Below, piece by piece: positions 11,988 through 23,574 of a stretch of DNA of 64,000 nucleotides (positions within the stretch are counted from its first letter, which is position 1; every line of letters begins with the position of its first letter). Origin of the DNA: Punctularia strigosozonata HHB-11173 SS5 (Eukaryota > Basidiomycota > Agaricomycetes > Corticiales > Punctulariaceae); assembly GCF_000264995.1 (NCBI RefSeq), contig NW_006767437.1:128904-192903 (forward strand), read 5' to 3'. Under the pieces are notes generated by a model. That model worked only from the letters and a program-made list of their open reading frames with translations. It was not told where the DNA came from and did no database searches. The position numbers and the translations under genes were made by a program.

Positions 11988-12590
11988 ATGATAGTTCACG
12001 CATCCCTTCTCGCTTTCTTCGCCCTGGTGGTCATGCGTACGTCCCTCGCCCTCAGCGTATGCAACGTCGGGCCCTGCTGACGAAGAACAACCTCCGCAGT
12101 CGCGTTCAGGTATCGCAGCCACCTGCAGGCCAGAGTGCACGCCCTTTTCCCTCGCCTGCAACAGTATACTCCTCTCAGCACGTTTGAGGCCCAGGCCAAT
12201 GCTGGGCTCTCGAGTGCGGCATTCGATATCGAGGCGAATATTCGGGATGGAGATTCAAGGGCTGGGTTGGATGAGCGCGGGACGCAGGAGGTGTTGGAGG
12301 TATGTCGCTCGTGGCCATCCCTAGATACCGCAGCTCATCCGTCTCCTTGAGATCATGCGACGAGAGCGTGTAGGGTGTGTACTCACTACAATGACATATA
12401 ACTGTCGCGGAAATCTGAGCAAGCCTGTATTTGTAGCTTCGACCAAGCCAGGCTCATTCGCCAGAACCAGATCTTGGCGGCGAACGGCATCGATCCGTCT
12501 GGTAAGCAACCCACTGCCGTCAAACGACCTGCACTGACGGCTCCTCTGGTAGGCATGCCTCTCGATTCGAAGGCGGTTACCCGTCTTTGA
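11988..12590 (+). CDS. DUF2015 family small protein
   Basis: Fungal protein of unknown function, about 120 residues. Exon 1 starts at 11988 (MIVHASLLAFFALVV), a hydrophobic N-terminal anchor or signal. A GTACGT donor joins to LAFRYRSHLQARVHALFPRL, then QQYTPLSTFEAQANAGLSSAAFDIEANIRDGDSRAGLDERGTQEVL. Two further short exons give IMRRERV and FDQARLIRQNQILAANGIDPSG, and the last gives MPLDSKAVTRL-stop at 12588-12590. The motif set (single membrane anchor, IRDGDSRAGLD, FDxARL, GIDPxGxPxDPKxVxxL-like end) matches DUF2015 as I know it. The N-terminal helix suggests anchoring in ER or another inner membrane. It is divergent from the sirtuin with 106 bp between starts. Confidence 0.85.
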
Positions 12591-13150
12591 TTCTCACGAC
12601 GTTATATCCTTTCCCAGCGTTCCTCCGCTGATCTGCGTCTTCATCGGACCCATGGCCCGTGCTTTCTATCTACTGTATGCTGTTGTTGCTTTCTCTAGTC
12701 ATTGTCTTCTCTCCTTTGCGACTATCATCCGGTCATCTCATGTATACTACCACCCCCTATTGCCCCTTTGATTGGCCGTATATTCACCTAGCAAGTCATT
12801 CTGTGCGATCGGAGTCAAACTTCGCCCGCCTCCCCAAATTCGTGCCCCACCAACATCGCCTACCTCTTACCTGTCACGATCATGGCTTGCGGTCCATTCC
12901 GATCTACTCTTAGTCTTCGACGCCACGGGTTCCTAGATACTGCTCTGATCATGATGCATGATGCCCGACGGTGGAACTCACATTCAAGCTGTTCGGGGTT
13001 CGTGCGTTGCGGTTGCGGTTTAGCAGCGAAGTATATATGATGTTCTATCTGGCGCGCCGCTGAATGCGCCCACCCGCTCATGAGCCTTTTCAGGTGGCTC
13101 CGGATTCGCCAAGCTGTCGATCACACCTGCTCCTGTCGCTAACCACGACA
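12591..13150. other. Intergenic, no gene supported
   Basis: Flank between two plus-strand genes. A hydrophobic ORF with ATG at 12659 (84 codons) has no recognisable features and is pyrimidine-rich, more like UTR or promoter sequence. No tRNA or repeat seen. Confidence 0.5.
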
Positions 13151-13915
13151 ATGCCCGCAATTGACTCATACGACCCCAGTGTAACTCGAGTTGAAGTGAG
13201 CACACGAATCATCAAGGGTAATTGCCGCTCAGCTTGTCTAGTTCTCGTGGCCAGACGACATAACGGGCATTGAACGTATCATGCTCGCCGCACAGGGCGA
13301 TTTACAGCGCCTCTTAAGGTATGTATACGTTGTATTTCAGACGTGCACCGGCATCGCTCACTATCAGTCTCGTCGAATAGTGCATTCTTTGCTAGGCCTA
13401 TCAGCATTGAGCGCATATATGCCGAAACTTCACCTCGGAACGAACCCGCATCTCCTGCAGCACCTATCACCCAGGAGAGGCAAGTACACCTAGTATGCGC
13501 GGGACGAACTGTCTGCGTTGCGACGTCCAAAGTCCGTCTTACCTCACCCGACTGTGAAGCACTATTCCTCGACGAGAAATATGCCATCGGGCAGATGTTT
13601 CGGAAGATGATGCGAGTGCCAGTGTTTTCGTTGCTGGACGTTTCCGCCCGCGTTGTGTCGGAAGAGGGGCGCAGGAGGAGGGAATTGAGTCGTCTGTATC
13701 GCCTGGAAACCGAGGGTTTCAAGTGCGAGATCGAGGAAATATTCCCTGATAGGGAGATGTTTGTGGCTTGCGAGCGTTGGCTAGATTCCCCATCCTCGTA
13801 TCTTCCTGGGGAGGTGCCCATGGGATATGTGCAGAGGCTTTCTGAATCGGCTTGGAGGGTGTTCTCGTCTCTGATCCTACGTCCCTCTACCAGATATTCA
13901 AGTACACGTCTATGA
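13151..13915 (+). CDS. Conserved fungal protein of unknown function (possible UbiC/UTRA-like fold)
   Basis: About 220 residues in three exons: 13151-13195 (MPAIDSYDPSVTRVE), 13242-13318 (FSWPDDITGIERIMLAAQGDLQRLL) and 13381-13915. The middle join, phase 2 onto an AG at 13379-13380, gives LLSAFFARPISIERIY and keeps the frame open. The body has QVHLVCAGRTVCVATSKVRLTSPDCEALFLDEKYAIGQMFRKM, then VPVFSLLDV, then a helical Arg-rich segment and GFKCEIEEIFPDREMF. The pattern of an N-terminal helix, a strand pair around VCVATS and the IGQMFRKM helix reminds me of the chorismate-lyase/UTRA fold. That is a weak structural guess, not an assignment. No signal peptide or membrane helix. The start could lie slightly upstream. 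Confidence 0.7.
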
Positions 13916-14035
13916 TTATAACTAAGACTACAGATGTTGCTACCGATACATGACAGATAATACATGCGCAATGATAGAACAGCTTCCAGTGGATTGAACG
14001 ATCGAGATGAACAAATCGTGCTAACAAGACCATGA

Positions 14036-16114
14036 TCATTTTCTCCCCTTGACCATCAACCCTCCGTCCCATTTCGCTACGTGCCAACCGTCACGCTCAA
14101 GCGCAGCTTTGACGTTCGGCCCTAAGACACCGATACGGTTCTCAGAATGATTTCCTTTCCCGGTGATGATCTTGAGCGGGTTTGCTGTGTAAGGTTTTAA
14201 GCGCGACTGCGTATTGTTGCAGATATACCAAGCTTACTCGCTGTACAGTCCTCTTCGGCGAGAATGGATCGTACTATAGCTGTAGCTTCCGCCACTGTAG
14301 TGCCATGTAAATCTATTTCCCTTCCCTTTCCATCCGTTCTGGTCGTCGTACTGTATCAGCATGGGATGCGCCGTTGCAGACCAGGTCGATAAACTTGCCT
14401 CTTAGCGTCTACCATGGCACGAGCAACCTTCAACGCCTCCTTCTTCGACTGTTCTTGAAGCTCTCTCGCCTGCGGATCGCAATACGCGCGTTATTGAAAA
14501 CGGCCCACCATTGCAACGGCAGACTGACTTACCCGCTCCGCGTAGTACAAGGCAACTTCCCCGCCCCTTGAGCCCCTATGTCCTCTAGCCCATGCTTTCG
14601 TTGCATCTCTCAGCGCGTTGTCCCGCGCCTGCCGCAACTCACGCATCCGTGCCTTGGCCCGCTGTACCTCTCGAAGCTCTCCCACATCCCCCTTGCCACC
14701 TTTTCCCAAACCGTTGCCGCTGCCCTTAATGCGGCCTTTGCGTGCCCCATTGAACGGGTTGTATGCAGGGATGGACTCGGCCAAAGGATGCATGTACATA
14801 GCAGAAGACTTGTTCTGTATCGGAACCGTCTGCCATCCATTCGAAGATGCGGACTTGCGTTTGGCGGTTGGAGGCACCACATCCGGCAGCGCGCTGGGCA
14901 TTGTCGACGGCCGATGATGGGAAGACGTAGGTGTCGGTGGTTGATTGTACTCGAGGACCGGGGAGGTAGGGACCGGAGAATGGTAGATACCCATAGCCAT
15001 GTCAGCGTCGGTGTCGAGCTCGCGGAGGAGCCAGACGATGTCAATCGCTTCATCGGGTCTGCCGGTTGTGGCGCCGAGCGCAAGTTGCGCATCCGACATG
15101 ACTTGGGCGCGTTCTTCTGAGTTGAGGTCAGAAAACCCGGGTGATTCCTGAAGAAGATCGAATAAGTTGAATAGCATCGGCGTTTCTTCATGTGACCGCT
15201 CCTTCTCGTCTGGGTCTCCGCCAATCGCTTTAAGGACCGCCCTGAGGGCTGCGGCAGGAGTCTTGTGCTCGGGGGAGTGGAATGCGGACGTGAAATATGA
15301 TTCGGGATGAGGCGGTAATAGAGACGCTAGGTGCGCAGAGAGGGATGCGACCTGGTGCCATGGATCGGGAGCTGCACGGAAAGCAGATGCGGTATTCTGT
15401 CGTACGTGCTGCTGTTGGCGAACATCATAGAGGGTGATAGTCTTCCCTTTGTTTTGCTTCTTCCTCGATTGCCCAGGTGCTGCCCGCTTCTTCTTCGCCT
15501 CAACCAGGTCGAGGAGGCCTTCACAATGCATGCCCGACGCGACATCGTCGGCCCCATCCATCCCACGATCTTCCAACTCCCGCAAGTATTCGAGATTGAG
15601 CAGGTCCTCCAACACTGACATCATGTCCGCGTCGTCTAAATCCCCTGACCTGTATAGCGTCCCGATGAGTTTCTCTGTAGGCAGATTCGGGAAGGCCGTC
15701 TGGAAGAATCCAAGTGGCGAGCTAAAGGAGCGAGGTGATGCATCGGAAGAGACGGAAGTAGAGTGGGTTTCTACGGAGTCGTCAGGGGAGCTGGTGGTAG
15801 AGTCTCCGGTGGCGCTCGACGATTCGGGCTCGCCCAGTTGCAGGGCGTTCAGGCCATTTTCGACGTCGATGAATGTGTCTTGTTCTGCTTGAGTGGCAAG
15901 TGCAGATAGTGTTTGGCGCAGGGCGTCGAGTTCTGGTTTGGATAGTTGGCGACCTTCGGCGTTCGCCCCTGCTTCCAGTTCGGCCACCAATGCGGCGAGA
16001 AGGCTGGTGTCCAGAGGGGGGCACCATTCCGCCTATGCGCAGTCAACCATCGACACCGCCAGGGCGTCTATATCCGCGCACCTGCAGGCTCTCTTGAAGT
16101 CGCGAGTTATCCAT
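14036..16114 (-). CDS. DUF1771-Smr domain protein (Cue2/N4BP2-like)
   Basis: Smr domains are nuclease-like modules; in yeast the Smr protein Cue2 cuts mRNA at stalled ribosomes. The first exon (16114, MDNSRLQESLQ) joins cleanly to AEWCPPLDTSLLAALVAELE. A long exon (to about 14540) contains the low-complexity middle, the GARKGRIKGSGNGLGKGG stretch and the DUF1771 helix region (LRQARDNALRDATKAW.., ALYYAER). Downstream exons add ARELQEQSKKEALKVARAMVDAKR, then the Smr core: EIDLHGTTVAEATAIVRSIL (LDLHG-type motif, near 14300) and PLKIITGKGNHSENRIGVLGPNVKAAL, ending in VKGRK-stop at 14036. The TGKGxHS loop and DLHG motif are intact, so an active fold is likely. It is divergent from the F-box gene. 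Confidence 0.9.
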
Positions 16115-16420
16115 CCGAGCTGTTATGTACACTGGCGGAGGCGGCTGCTAACAGAATCGGCGCTCGAGTGATCGTGCGGTGGACGACACAGCCGCAATTT
16201 ATCTTGATGAGCGGCAGCGATGGTCTCGAGCTGCGGTGTGCTGGCCATCCTTCGTTCCTCCGTCGTTCACCTCGCCATCGATCCTACGGACTCACATCAC
16301 AGGCACCCCTGTTGGTGACTCGGACACCGCGCTTGCGATAGTCATCACGAGGTAAGCGGTGGACTGTTACGAACCCGGCTTGTACCCGCTGACACCGGAT
16401 ATTGGGCTCCGAATAGGATC
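16115..16420. other. Divergent promoter region (Smr gene / F-box gene)
   Basis: About 306 bases between the two start codons, with no coding features. It must carry both promoters. I could not pick out a TATA box or other named site. Confidence 0.55.
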
Positions 16421-17734
16421 ATGTTTGACCTTCCCCCCGAGCTATGGGTCAAAGTCTTTCGCCTCACGTCGTCGAGTCAAGTCGGCAAAGACCCGCGCGG
16501 GTATCCGTCTCTTCGCGGAAAACCGGACACCACCAAGCTTTCCATAATTCAAGTATCACGGCGCTTTCATGACCTGGGTCTCCAGGCCTTGTACGAGACC
16601 GTCGTACTCACTCGCGACATGATCCGCCAGCCTGACGGATCGCACGAGCTGCGCCTCACCCAGCGTGGTCTGAGGCTGCTCGACGCTCTTGAACGCAACG
16701 TTGACCGCCGGGAATGGGTACGGGAAATCTATGTCCGCGGTCCCGGGCGGTCCTTCGAAGGCGACATCATCGATTACGCTTGCCATGATATTGCCAAGTT
16801 CATTCAATACTGCGCCCGGTTGCGCACCCTCGTGCTGTTCTATCATAGTGTGCTACCCGCTTCCTTGACGACCATCCTCGGAGCGATCTGCTCCGTCCCA
16901 AGCCTTGAGCTGAGGCGTCTTTACCTCAATGCTCGTCCGCACGTACGGGACACGGTAGCTGTTCTCCAACATTGTCGGAACCTGAATGCATTGTCCATCA
17001 CGGAATCTGTAGATACCTTATCCACGGGGGAAGCAGCAAACGTTTTGTCCCTTCCAAGGCTCAAGAGCTTAGCTTTCGGAACGGTCGAGCTGTGGGACCT
17101 CAACGAAGTGACCAATGATCACTTCAGAATCTTCACGCACGCTGATATGCCGTCCCTGTGCCACCTCGATGCGGAGGTCGAACGGGTGCAGCTTGCGAGC
17201 TTGGAAACCTTCTTTGCTTCCATATCGCCCCGAATCACGTCCATCACGGCCTCAGTTAACACCGGGATGAGGCTGGACACGTTCTTCGAGGACTTTATTA
17301 GCAATTTCCCGTACCTCCGGGAGTTCACGATAGAGAAAAACCAAATGGCTGGATGCAAGCCATTTCGGCCGGAGGGCGTGCCGTTCCTTCACCTTACTTC
17401 CATTTATTGTCGCGCGAGTTCAACAGCATTGACCAATGTCATGACTTGTGAAGGCCCTGTCATCATGGAATTCGAATCCTTCCGGTCCCAGCGCACATTT
17501 CGCGTGCGCTCATACGACACCCTCGCCGGCTTCGATAACTTCCTCGCAGCCCTATGCGGTTCGCGGTTTTTATCCATGAAGAATTTCTGTCTGGGGTCGA
17601 CACCCCTTCTGCGTACGACCGAGGAGGCATCCAAAGGTTTTGAAGATATCAAGAAACGAACTGGTTCAGACGAGTGGTGGAACTCTTGGGCGAAAATCTT
17701 GCAACAGGAAGGAATCAGCATCATCGGAGACTGA
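16421..17734 (+). CDS. F-box-like protein, single exon
   Basis: A 437-residue intronless reading frame. The N-terminus MFDLPPELWVKVFRLTSS is an F-box-like helix (LPxELxxxIFxL), followed by SIIQVSRRFHDLGLQALYETVVL, the pattern found in the many F-box-like proteins of Agaricomycetes. The rest has regularly spaced Leu-rich segments (LRTLVLFYHSVL, LELRRLYLNA, LNALSI, LPRLKSLAFGTVEL), consistent with degenerate leucine-rich repeats. The family normally links substrates to an SCF ubiquitin ligase through Skp1; many fungal members are untested. Being intronless in an intron-rich neighbourhood is common for this expanded family and may reflect duplication through retroposition (inference). Confidence 0.85.
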   Translation: MFDLPPELWVKVFRLTSSSQVGKDPRGYPSLRGKPDTTKLSIIQVSRRFHDLGLQALYETVVLTRDMIRQPDGSHELRLTQRGLRLLDALERNVDRREWVREIYVRGPGRSFEGDIIDYACHDIAKFIQYCARLRTLVLFYHSVLPASLTTILGAICSVPSLELRRLYLNARPHVRDTVAVLQHCRNLNALSITESVDTLSTGEAANVLSLPRLKSLAFGTVELWDLNEVTNDHFRIFTHADMPSLCHLDAEVERVQLASLETFFASISPRITSITASVNTGMRLDTFFEDFISNFPYLREFTIEKNQMAGCKPFRPEGVPFLHLTSIYCRASSTALTNVMTCEGPVIMEFESFRSQRTFRVRSYDTLAGFDNFLAALCGSRFLSMKNFCLGSTPLLRTTEEASKGFEDIKKRTGSDEWWNSWAKILQQEGISIIGD

Positions 17735-18516
17735 TGCTCACCCCGGGTTCAAAACTCCGCATTGGTATGGGGTACCGGCTTTGGACCGGCCGTTCCGGGC
17801 GTGATATATAGACGCCTGTTGTATTGCAATCACGGAGGCTGGCGGAAATATTCGTTGGTTGAATCTCGGCCTTTCCTGACTTTGTATGGTTTGCGTAATG
17901 TGTATGTCATTTGCTGATTACATCTGGATGAAGTGGGGATCCTGTGTTTCAACGAATACCAAGGGGTGGACACGAACGTCCGGATTGCCAAATGATGCCG
18001 TATCAAAGTATTCGGGAGCACTAGTCGGCCTCGTCAGATGAGCACCTTCTGGGGAGGAAGCATAGAGGAGGCGCGGATTGAATGTTGCTCGACATACCTA
18101 GGAAAAATTTCATCTACACAGACCCCGAATCAGAATGTGTACTCGCCCACGCAACACTGCGCCCGGCGTTTTGATAACCGCGAGTGCTTCGCGTGGAGCG
18201 TCGGACGTCCGAGATGAAATCATAACCCTACAACTTACAAGCTTTGCTACTTCACAGGTTTCGCTATGTGACCCAATAACGGAATGGAACAAGTGAATGA
18301 ATGAGAGGGCTGCTGAGGACAAGAATGAAAAACATGGCTACGGCTACAAACTGGATTATGCGGGATGCGACGGGGAGAGTGTCCCGATGGATATGGCTAT
18401 GACAGAGACCGAGCGTGATAGAATCAACGATTAGACGGTGACAACGGCTACCCAAAACCAGTGAATAGAGAGGGGGGAGCGAGAGAGCGAACTCACCTTA
18501 CGGCACCTCTCTTCGT
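17735..18516. other. Convergent intergenic region, no gene supported
   Basis: Between the ends of the F-box gene and the next minus-strand gene. ORFs here are under 75 codons, without family features or good splice context. Probably 3' UTRs and spacer. Confidence 0.5.
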
Positions 18517-20204
18517 TTATTCAGTCCAAAGCTGCTCGTCGACGATCCAGGGAAACCGTGGGACTCGTCTTGTCAAAAGCAATTCATCGTCACTCTCGTT
18601 GGATCGTTGCTCGCCCAGTGCCTCGTCTTCGACACGCATGCGCACCGCTAGACCTTGCCGCCAAAGCTTCTCGCGGTCGTCGCGGTTCTGCTGGTCCTGT
18701 GGGTCAACGGAAAGGGCCATCCTGAAGCCAGAACTCAAAGCGGTGATCGGAGACTCGGGCTCGGCAGGCGTTGCAACTGAAAGCTCCAGGTAAGGAACGT
18801 GAGCGTCTTCTGCAGGTTCGCCCACGGGAGAAACCACTGGAAAGTCCTTGTACGCTACGGACCTGGCACCCTTACCGGGAGTGACGAGTTCTTCCAGAGA
18901 CATATCGCTGGCGGTCGAGGTGTCGCTGGCCTGCCCCGGGTGAGAGACCCTGATAGTCCCGCTCCTAGCACGGTAGTACCCCTTCGGCAGGTTCAGAACC
19001 GGTGACGTCCCATCTGCGTCCTCGCTCCCAGGACTATCTCCAGCACCCGAGACGAAGCCGGAAGCTTCGCTGAACAGGGAATCCGAGTCGCTCGACTCCA
19101 TTATGTCTGCGGAGACGTCTTCCCAGCCATCTCCAAAATCCAGTAAACCGTGTACGTACCGGCATTGAGACCTAATCCGCTGAGGGAACGCATGAGTTCT
19201 TCGGCCGGGAACAGTACTGAAGGCGGGACGAGATATGCCGGAGGCGTACGGTTCCGGTCAACGGAGACATGACCGCCGGCGCCTGGGGACCGCAGCTCGT
19301 CTTCCATTACCACATCTTCGTCAAGAAATCCAGCGAGAAGGTTGCCAGTAATGTTGCCTGAGATAAGAGATTCGATTTCGCCCCTGGGAGAGGTAAGACA
19401 AACTGCCGGGGAAGAGAGCCGGCGGAAAGGACTGTTCTGCGAAACGCCTTGGAACGAAGGTGTGTGAGACAGGCTGCGTGGTATCTCGCCTACGCCTGGG
19501 GTGGGCCCCTTGACTAGCCAGTCGACAGGAGCCTGAGGTGCGATATCAGGTAGAGAGCACAGGCGACCGCGTATATGCGTCGCGTTCCTAGGGATGGGCC
19601 TTTCCACAGGCGGTTCCAGCACGCTCTTCCTACGGTCGGTGGAGAGCGTGCGGGATTTTGAATGTACAGCCCGCGTGCGAGTTCTCGAGCGGTTGTCATT
19701 TTTCCTGTTGATGTGAGACTTGGCCGGTACGAGTGGACCGAGGGGTAAGTCCGCAGGAGAGTTCGGCCGTGTATGGAAGGGAGAATCCAGACCACGTGGA
19801 ATACTCCCGACATTTTCCTTGAGATTGCGGGAGCTGGCCGCGGGCTTCAAAGGTGAGTCCAAGTTTTTGCGGTTCGGCGTCTGAAAAGAGAATTGCAGTT
19901 CATCACCGAAAGGAGATCCTAGCGCGGGCAGAGAAACGGTTGCCAGAGAGGATTTGAAGGAGAGAGGTTCTGGTCGCTTCCTCTTTGATCGGGCGAAGTC
20001 TCTGGCGGCGTCCCCCTCCTGTTCGATTTCCTGGCGGAGATTCTGGCGAGACCGTTTGCGAAGGCTGCTCGAGTCGCCCGAGAACAAAGAGTCAGATCCA
20101 GTCGCGTCCAGACTGCCCATAGTAACCGAGAGGGTGTTGGAGGACCGCACATGCCTGCGGCTGTACGCGCGATTGGCAGGCTTGAGGGCGCCGGCTGCAG
20201 CCAT
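18517..20204 (-). CDS. Ser/Pro-rich disordered protein, unknown function
   Basis: I do not recognise this gene. Two exons: 20204 to about 19160 (starting MAAAGALKPANRAYSRRHVRSS) and about 19108-18517, joined at a GTACGT donor to give LSGLGLNA-DIMESSDSDSLFSEAS. The protein is about 540 residues, rich in Ser, Pro, Arg and Asp. It has many SP or TP sites (SPF, TPNRK, SPLKP, TPG), a basic patch ARSKRKRPEP near residue 70 that could be a nuclear signal, and DSLF repeated near both ends (GSDSLFSGD, DSDSLFSEA). There are no enzyme motifs or membrane helices. The SP/TP density suggests regulation by proline-directed kinases, perhaps in the cell cycle; this is inference. Confidence 0.75.
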
Positions 20205-20493
20205 GGGTTTTGTTGTCGAGGTGGAAGGGCAGCGACGAGGGAACCGGTCCGCAACGAGATACAGTATGCGCGCGCGGGCGTCGCTGTGGTGGTTGACCTC
20301 GAGTCGGACTCGGAGGTCGCGGAGAATGAGCTCACGTGACTGCAGAGCGACGCCTCCATCATGACGCAGCCGTTGGCCTTGCAGACACTAGTGACACGCA
20401 CTAGGCTTGCTTCAGTTGTCTCTGCTTATCTCCTTGCTCTCCCCGCTCCTTTGTCCGCCTCGTGTAGCAGCGCATACGCTACAGAACACCCGT

Positions 20494-23400
20494 ATGGTTA
20501 CTACCCGTCGAGCACCGGCACCTCCTGCATCGATAGCTCGCTCTAATTCATCATCGCAACCCAAATACAAAGTCAAGACAGCCCCTGTGGCACCCTCTAC
20601 CGCGCTGGGCGCGTCGGATACAGATACAGGCATGCCCCCTGAAATCGATAGCTTGGTGAGCCTCGGTCCACTTGCAACCTTGCTTCGAGTGTTTCGCGTG
20701 ACGACGCGTTCACACCGCAGACGAGCTGGCTCGATACATTATCCATTGATCGCCTGAGCCATGCTGACTCTGCGACTAGGACGAGCCAACGAAGAAGAGC
20801 GGAAAGGCGAAGCTGAAAGGGAAGCAGAAGAAGGGCGGCAAGGTTGGTGCGGTGGATTCGCTGGCGTTACGTTGACTGACCCCGCAGTTAGAAACGAAAG
20901 TCCTCCCGTAATACCTTCTTGGACTTTGTGGCGCGGATCGTCTTCATCTGGTTTACGGTCTACAGTCTGTCCGTTTGTCCACACGACTCGGACCTGGAGC
21001 GTCCAATATGCAAGGCCCTCTATGAATACCGCCGCCTCATTCTCGAACCCTACGTCTTCCCCAGAGTCCAGGCGGCTCTCGCCCATCCCGCCATCGCGCC
21101 GCGCATAGAACAAGCCAGACCCTACGTGGAGCAGGTAGCGGCATTTGTAAAGCCCGTCGCCGTTCGCACACAGTACGAGTGGAGCCACCGGCTCGCCCCG
21201 CAGTGGGATCAGCGCGTAGTTCCATACTGGAGCAAGCACGTTACACCCCAGCTCAAACGCGCCGAAGAGAGGATCGAACCGTGCTATCAACGCGTGCAGC
21301 ACGAATACGCTCGGACCGTGGAACCGTACGTCCGGCTAGCTGCCTATAACCTGAATCGTTGGCAACACCAAGCGCAACCTTATATCGCCCTCACCGCGGC
21401 AAAGACCCATGAAGGATACGTCAAGGCAAAGCCATACGCTATCGTGGTCTGGGAACGCTTCATCGCGCTCGTGTATCACGCCCTAGCGCTAGCTGCCGAG
21501 CAACGTAAGCAATATGTTGACCCACATATTGCCCGTATTTGGGCCCAGATCAAGGAATCGAGCAACGCGAACGCGAAAGGGGGCACTTTGGCTACGACGT
21601 CCCAGTTCCTGGAGGACGCCGTTACGTCCACAGCCCCGTGGACCTCGACAGATGCTGCCGAGACTGCTCAGGTTAAGGAGACATTATCTCCCGCGGCCTC
21701 TGTAGTCTCTTCCGCCGCCACGGTGGCGTCCCGTTCGGCGTCTTCTATCTTAGAGGGTGTATCTTTGTCCCCATCCGCGGATCCTGCAAGCTCCTCGGTA
21801 TCTTCCCTCCTCTCCACAACTCTATCCGAAGTGTCTTCCGTGGTATCACCGACCGGTGCCTCGGCGGTGTCTGTTGTGGCAGAGGCAGCTTCTTCGATCG
21901 TATCTGCCCCAAGCGCTGCATCCTCAGTGGCTTCGAGCGCAGGTTCAAGCTTGAGCTCTGTCGCTGCACGCTCCAGCACTTCCGCCTCCTCTTACTACCA
22001 GGAGCTCAGCTCCACGGTCGCCTCTGCAGCCGAAAGTGGCGCTTCAGCGGCTGCACATGTGGCTTATACCGGAGCTGAGAAGTTCTCGAGCGCTTCGTCT
22101 GCCGCAGCATCATTGGGAAGCCAAGGTATTGAATCGGCTTCCCAAGATGTCAGTGCAGTGTCATCTGCGGTTGTGGACGCGACGGATTCTGTTGACGACG
22201 CCGCCTCATCGGTGGCCTCGTCTGCGTTATCGCTCGTGAGCGAAGCGACGTCGTCCAGTTCTTCGGTCGCGATCGCCGTGACGGCAGACAGCACCGGCGA
22301 CGATCTTGAACTAGATCCTGACTCCTTCCTTGCCGATTTGGGTATATCGGACGACCTATCCTCGCTCGAGGCCGAAGTGGACGATTTGGAAGGAAACAGT
22401 CCAGCGCCGACGGCCCACGAGGAGACAGAGGAGGAAAAGGCCGAGAGAATACGCCTGGAAGAAGAGCGAAAGGCGGAGAAAAAACGTCAAACGGCTGAGA
22501 AGCGCGCGAACATCGATAAACGGCATACGCAATGGGAGAAGGATTTAGAGGCCCTCGTTAAATCATCGAAGAAGGAGCTGCGCAAGGCGCTCGTCGCTGT
22601 GCGCAAGGCCGCGGCGGCGGAGCTGAAGACGCATCCAGATATTCATGCTCGCATCGAGGAGCTCGTGTCGGAGGCTGAGAAAATGTTAAGGGGTGCGGAA
22701 GGGTATCTGAAGAACCTAAAGAAAGAAAAGAGGAAAGACGAGGAGAAGTCCGCACTGTGGGACCGTGTCGTGGAGAAGGTCGAGGCTAAGTTCATGCAAA
22801 AGCTTCGGGAGACCGAGGATGTGGTTAACACGTGGTACGGAGGAGTCGAACAGAAGGAACTCCATGAGGTGACGATCCTTGTTAATGGTATACGCTCGTT
22901 ATCTAACATCGGACTTTAGGTCCGGCGCGTTACTGAAGAGGTTAAGAGCATGGCCGGGAACGCGCAGGCTGACATCGGTCTGGACTATGTCTGGCTCGAT
23001 GACGTGACCTACACCGATTGGCAGCGCTATCATGATCTTGTGAGACGTATGTGCCCGACTGAGATCATTCCGCCATGCAGATACTTAATTCCACACAGGC
23101 AGCGAAAACTTTACCGCTCTTGCCTACTCTATACAGAACGGCACTCACCCATCTCCCCCGGCGAACCCGGTACTTGCCAGCCTACACGAGCTGGAGTCGG
23201 ATGTAGACGATATCGTAAAGGGCTTCGAAACGCGCCTTCGGCGGATAAAACGCACGGGAGACCGCACTTTCCGCTCTGGCCAAACTGAGGACGCTCACGA
23301 GGACAGCGACATACCCTCAGAGCCCGAAGTTTCAATCCTTCCCGTTCCTGACGCAGGCCGCGCTGCGGAAGCTGTCAAAGATGGCTCACCACCTATCGTT

Positions 23401-23574
23401 ATTGGCCGAGGCAAACAGGAGGTGTTGGATGCTCTCGGTAAGGTCGAATCAGAAAGCGTTACGGACGCATTACCGCGCAAGGAGGCGGAAGGTGGTGATG
23501 ATGCCGTCCGGGCAATAGTAGCACAGGCCGAAGAGGAGGGAGCGGCATCGGAGCCTTTCCATGGGGAGTTGTGA
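20494..23574 (+). CDS. Long helical, Ser/Ala-rich protein (often mis-named hoxa13-like in fungi)
   Basis: About 850 residues. Short N-terminal exons start MVTTRRAPAPPAS and include KKSGKAKLKGKQKKGG. A hydrophobic segment follows (FLDFVARIVFIWFTVYSLSV), a likely membrane or lipid-droplet anchor. Next comes a run of helical repeats built around Tyr and Pro (ILEPYVFPRVQ, ARPYVEQVAAFVKP, VVPYWSKHVTPQL, AQPYIALTAAKTHEGYVKAKPYA). The middle is very Ser/Ala/Val-rich, about 21600-22300. The C-terminal half is a charged coiled coil (EEEKAERIRLEEERKAEKKR). The final exons give EEVKSMAGNAQADIGLDYVWLDDVTYTDWQRYH and an acidic tail ending EPFHGEL-stop at 23574. There is no homeodomain. The repeats resemble perilipin or apolipoprotein-type amphipathic 11-mers, so lipid binding is a reasonable guess but unproven. 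Confidence 0.8.

Noticed and set aside
12659-12913. Hydrophobic 84-codon ORF that could be a small membrane protein
   Set aside because: Pyrimidine-rich promoter-like composition explains the Leu/Ser/Pro content; no conserved pattern seen.
20494-23574. Homeobox transcription factor (hoxa13-like) label
   Set aside because: No homeodomain helix-turn-helix or WFxNRR motif is present anywhere in the protein.
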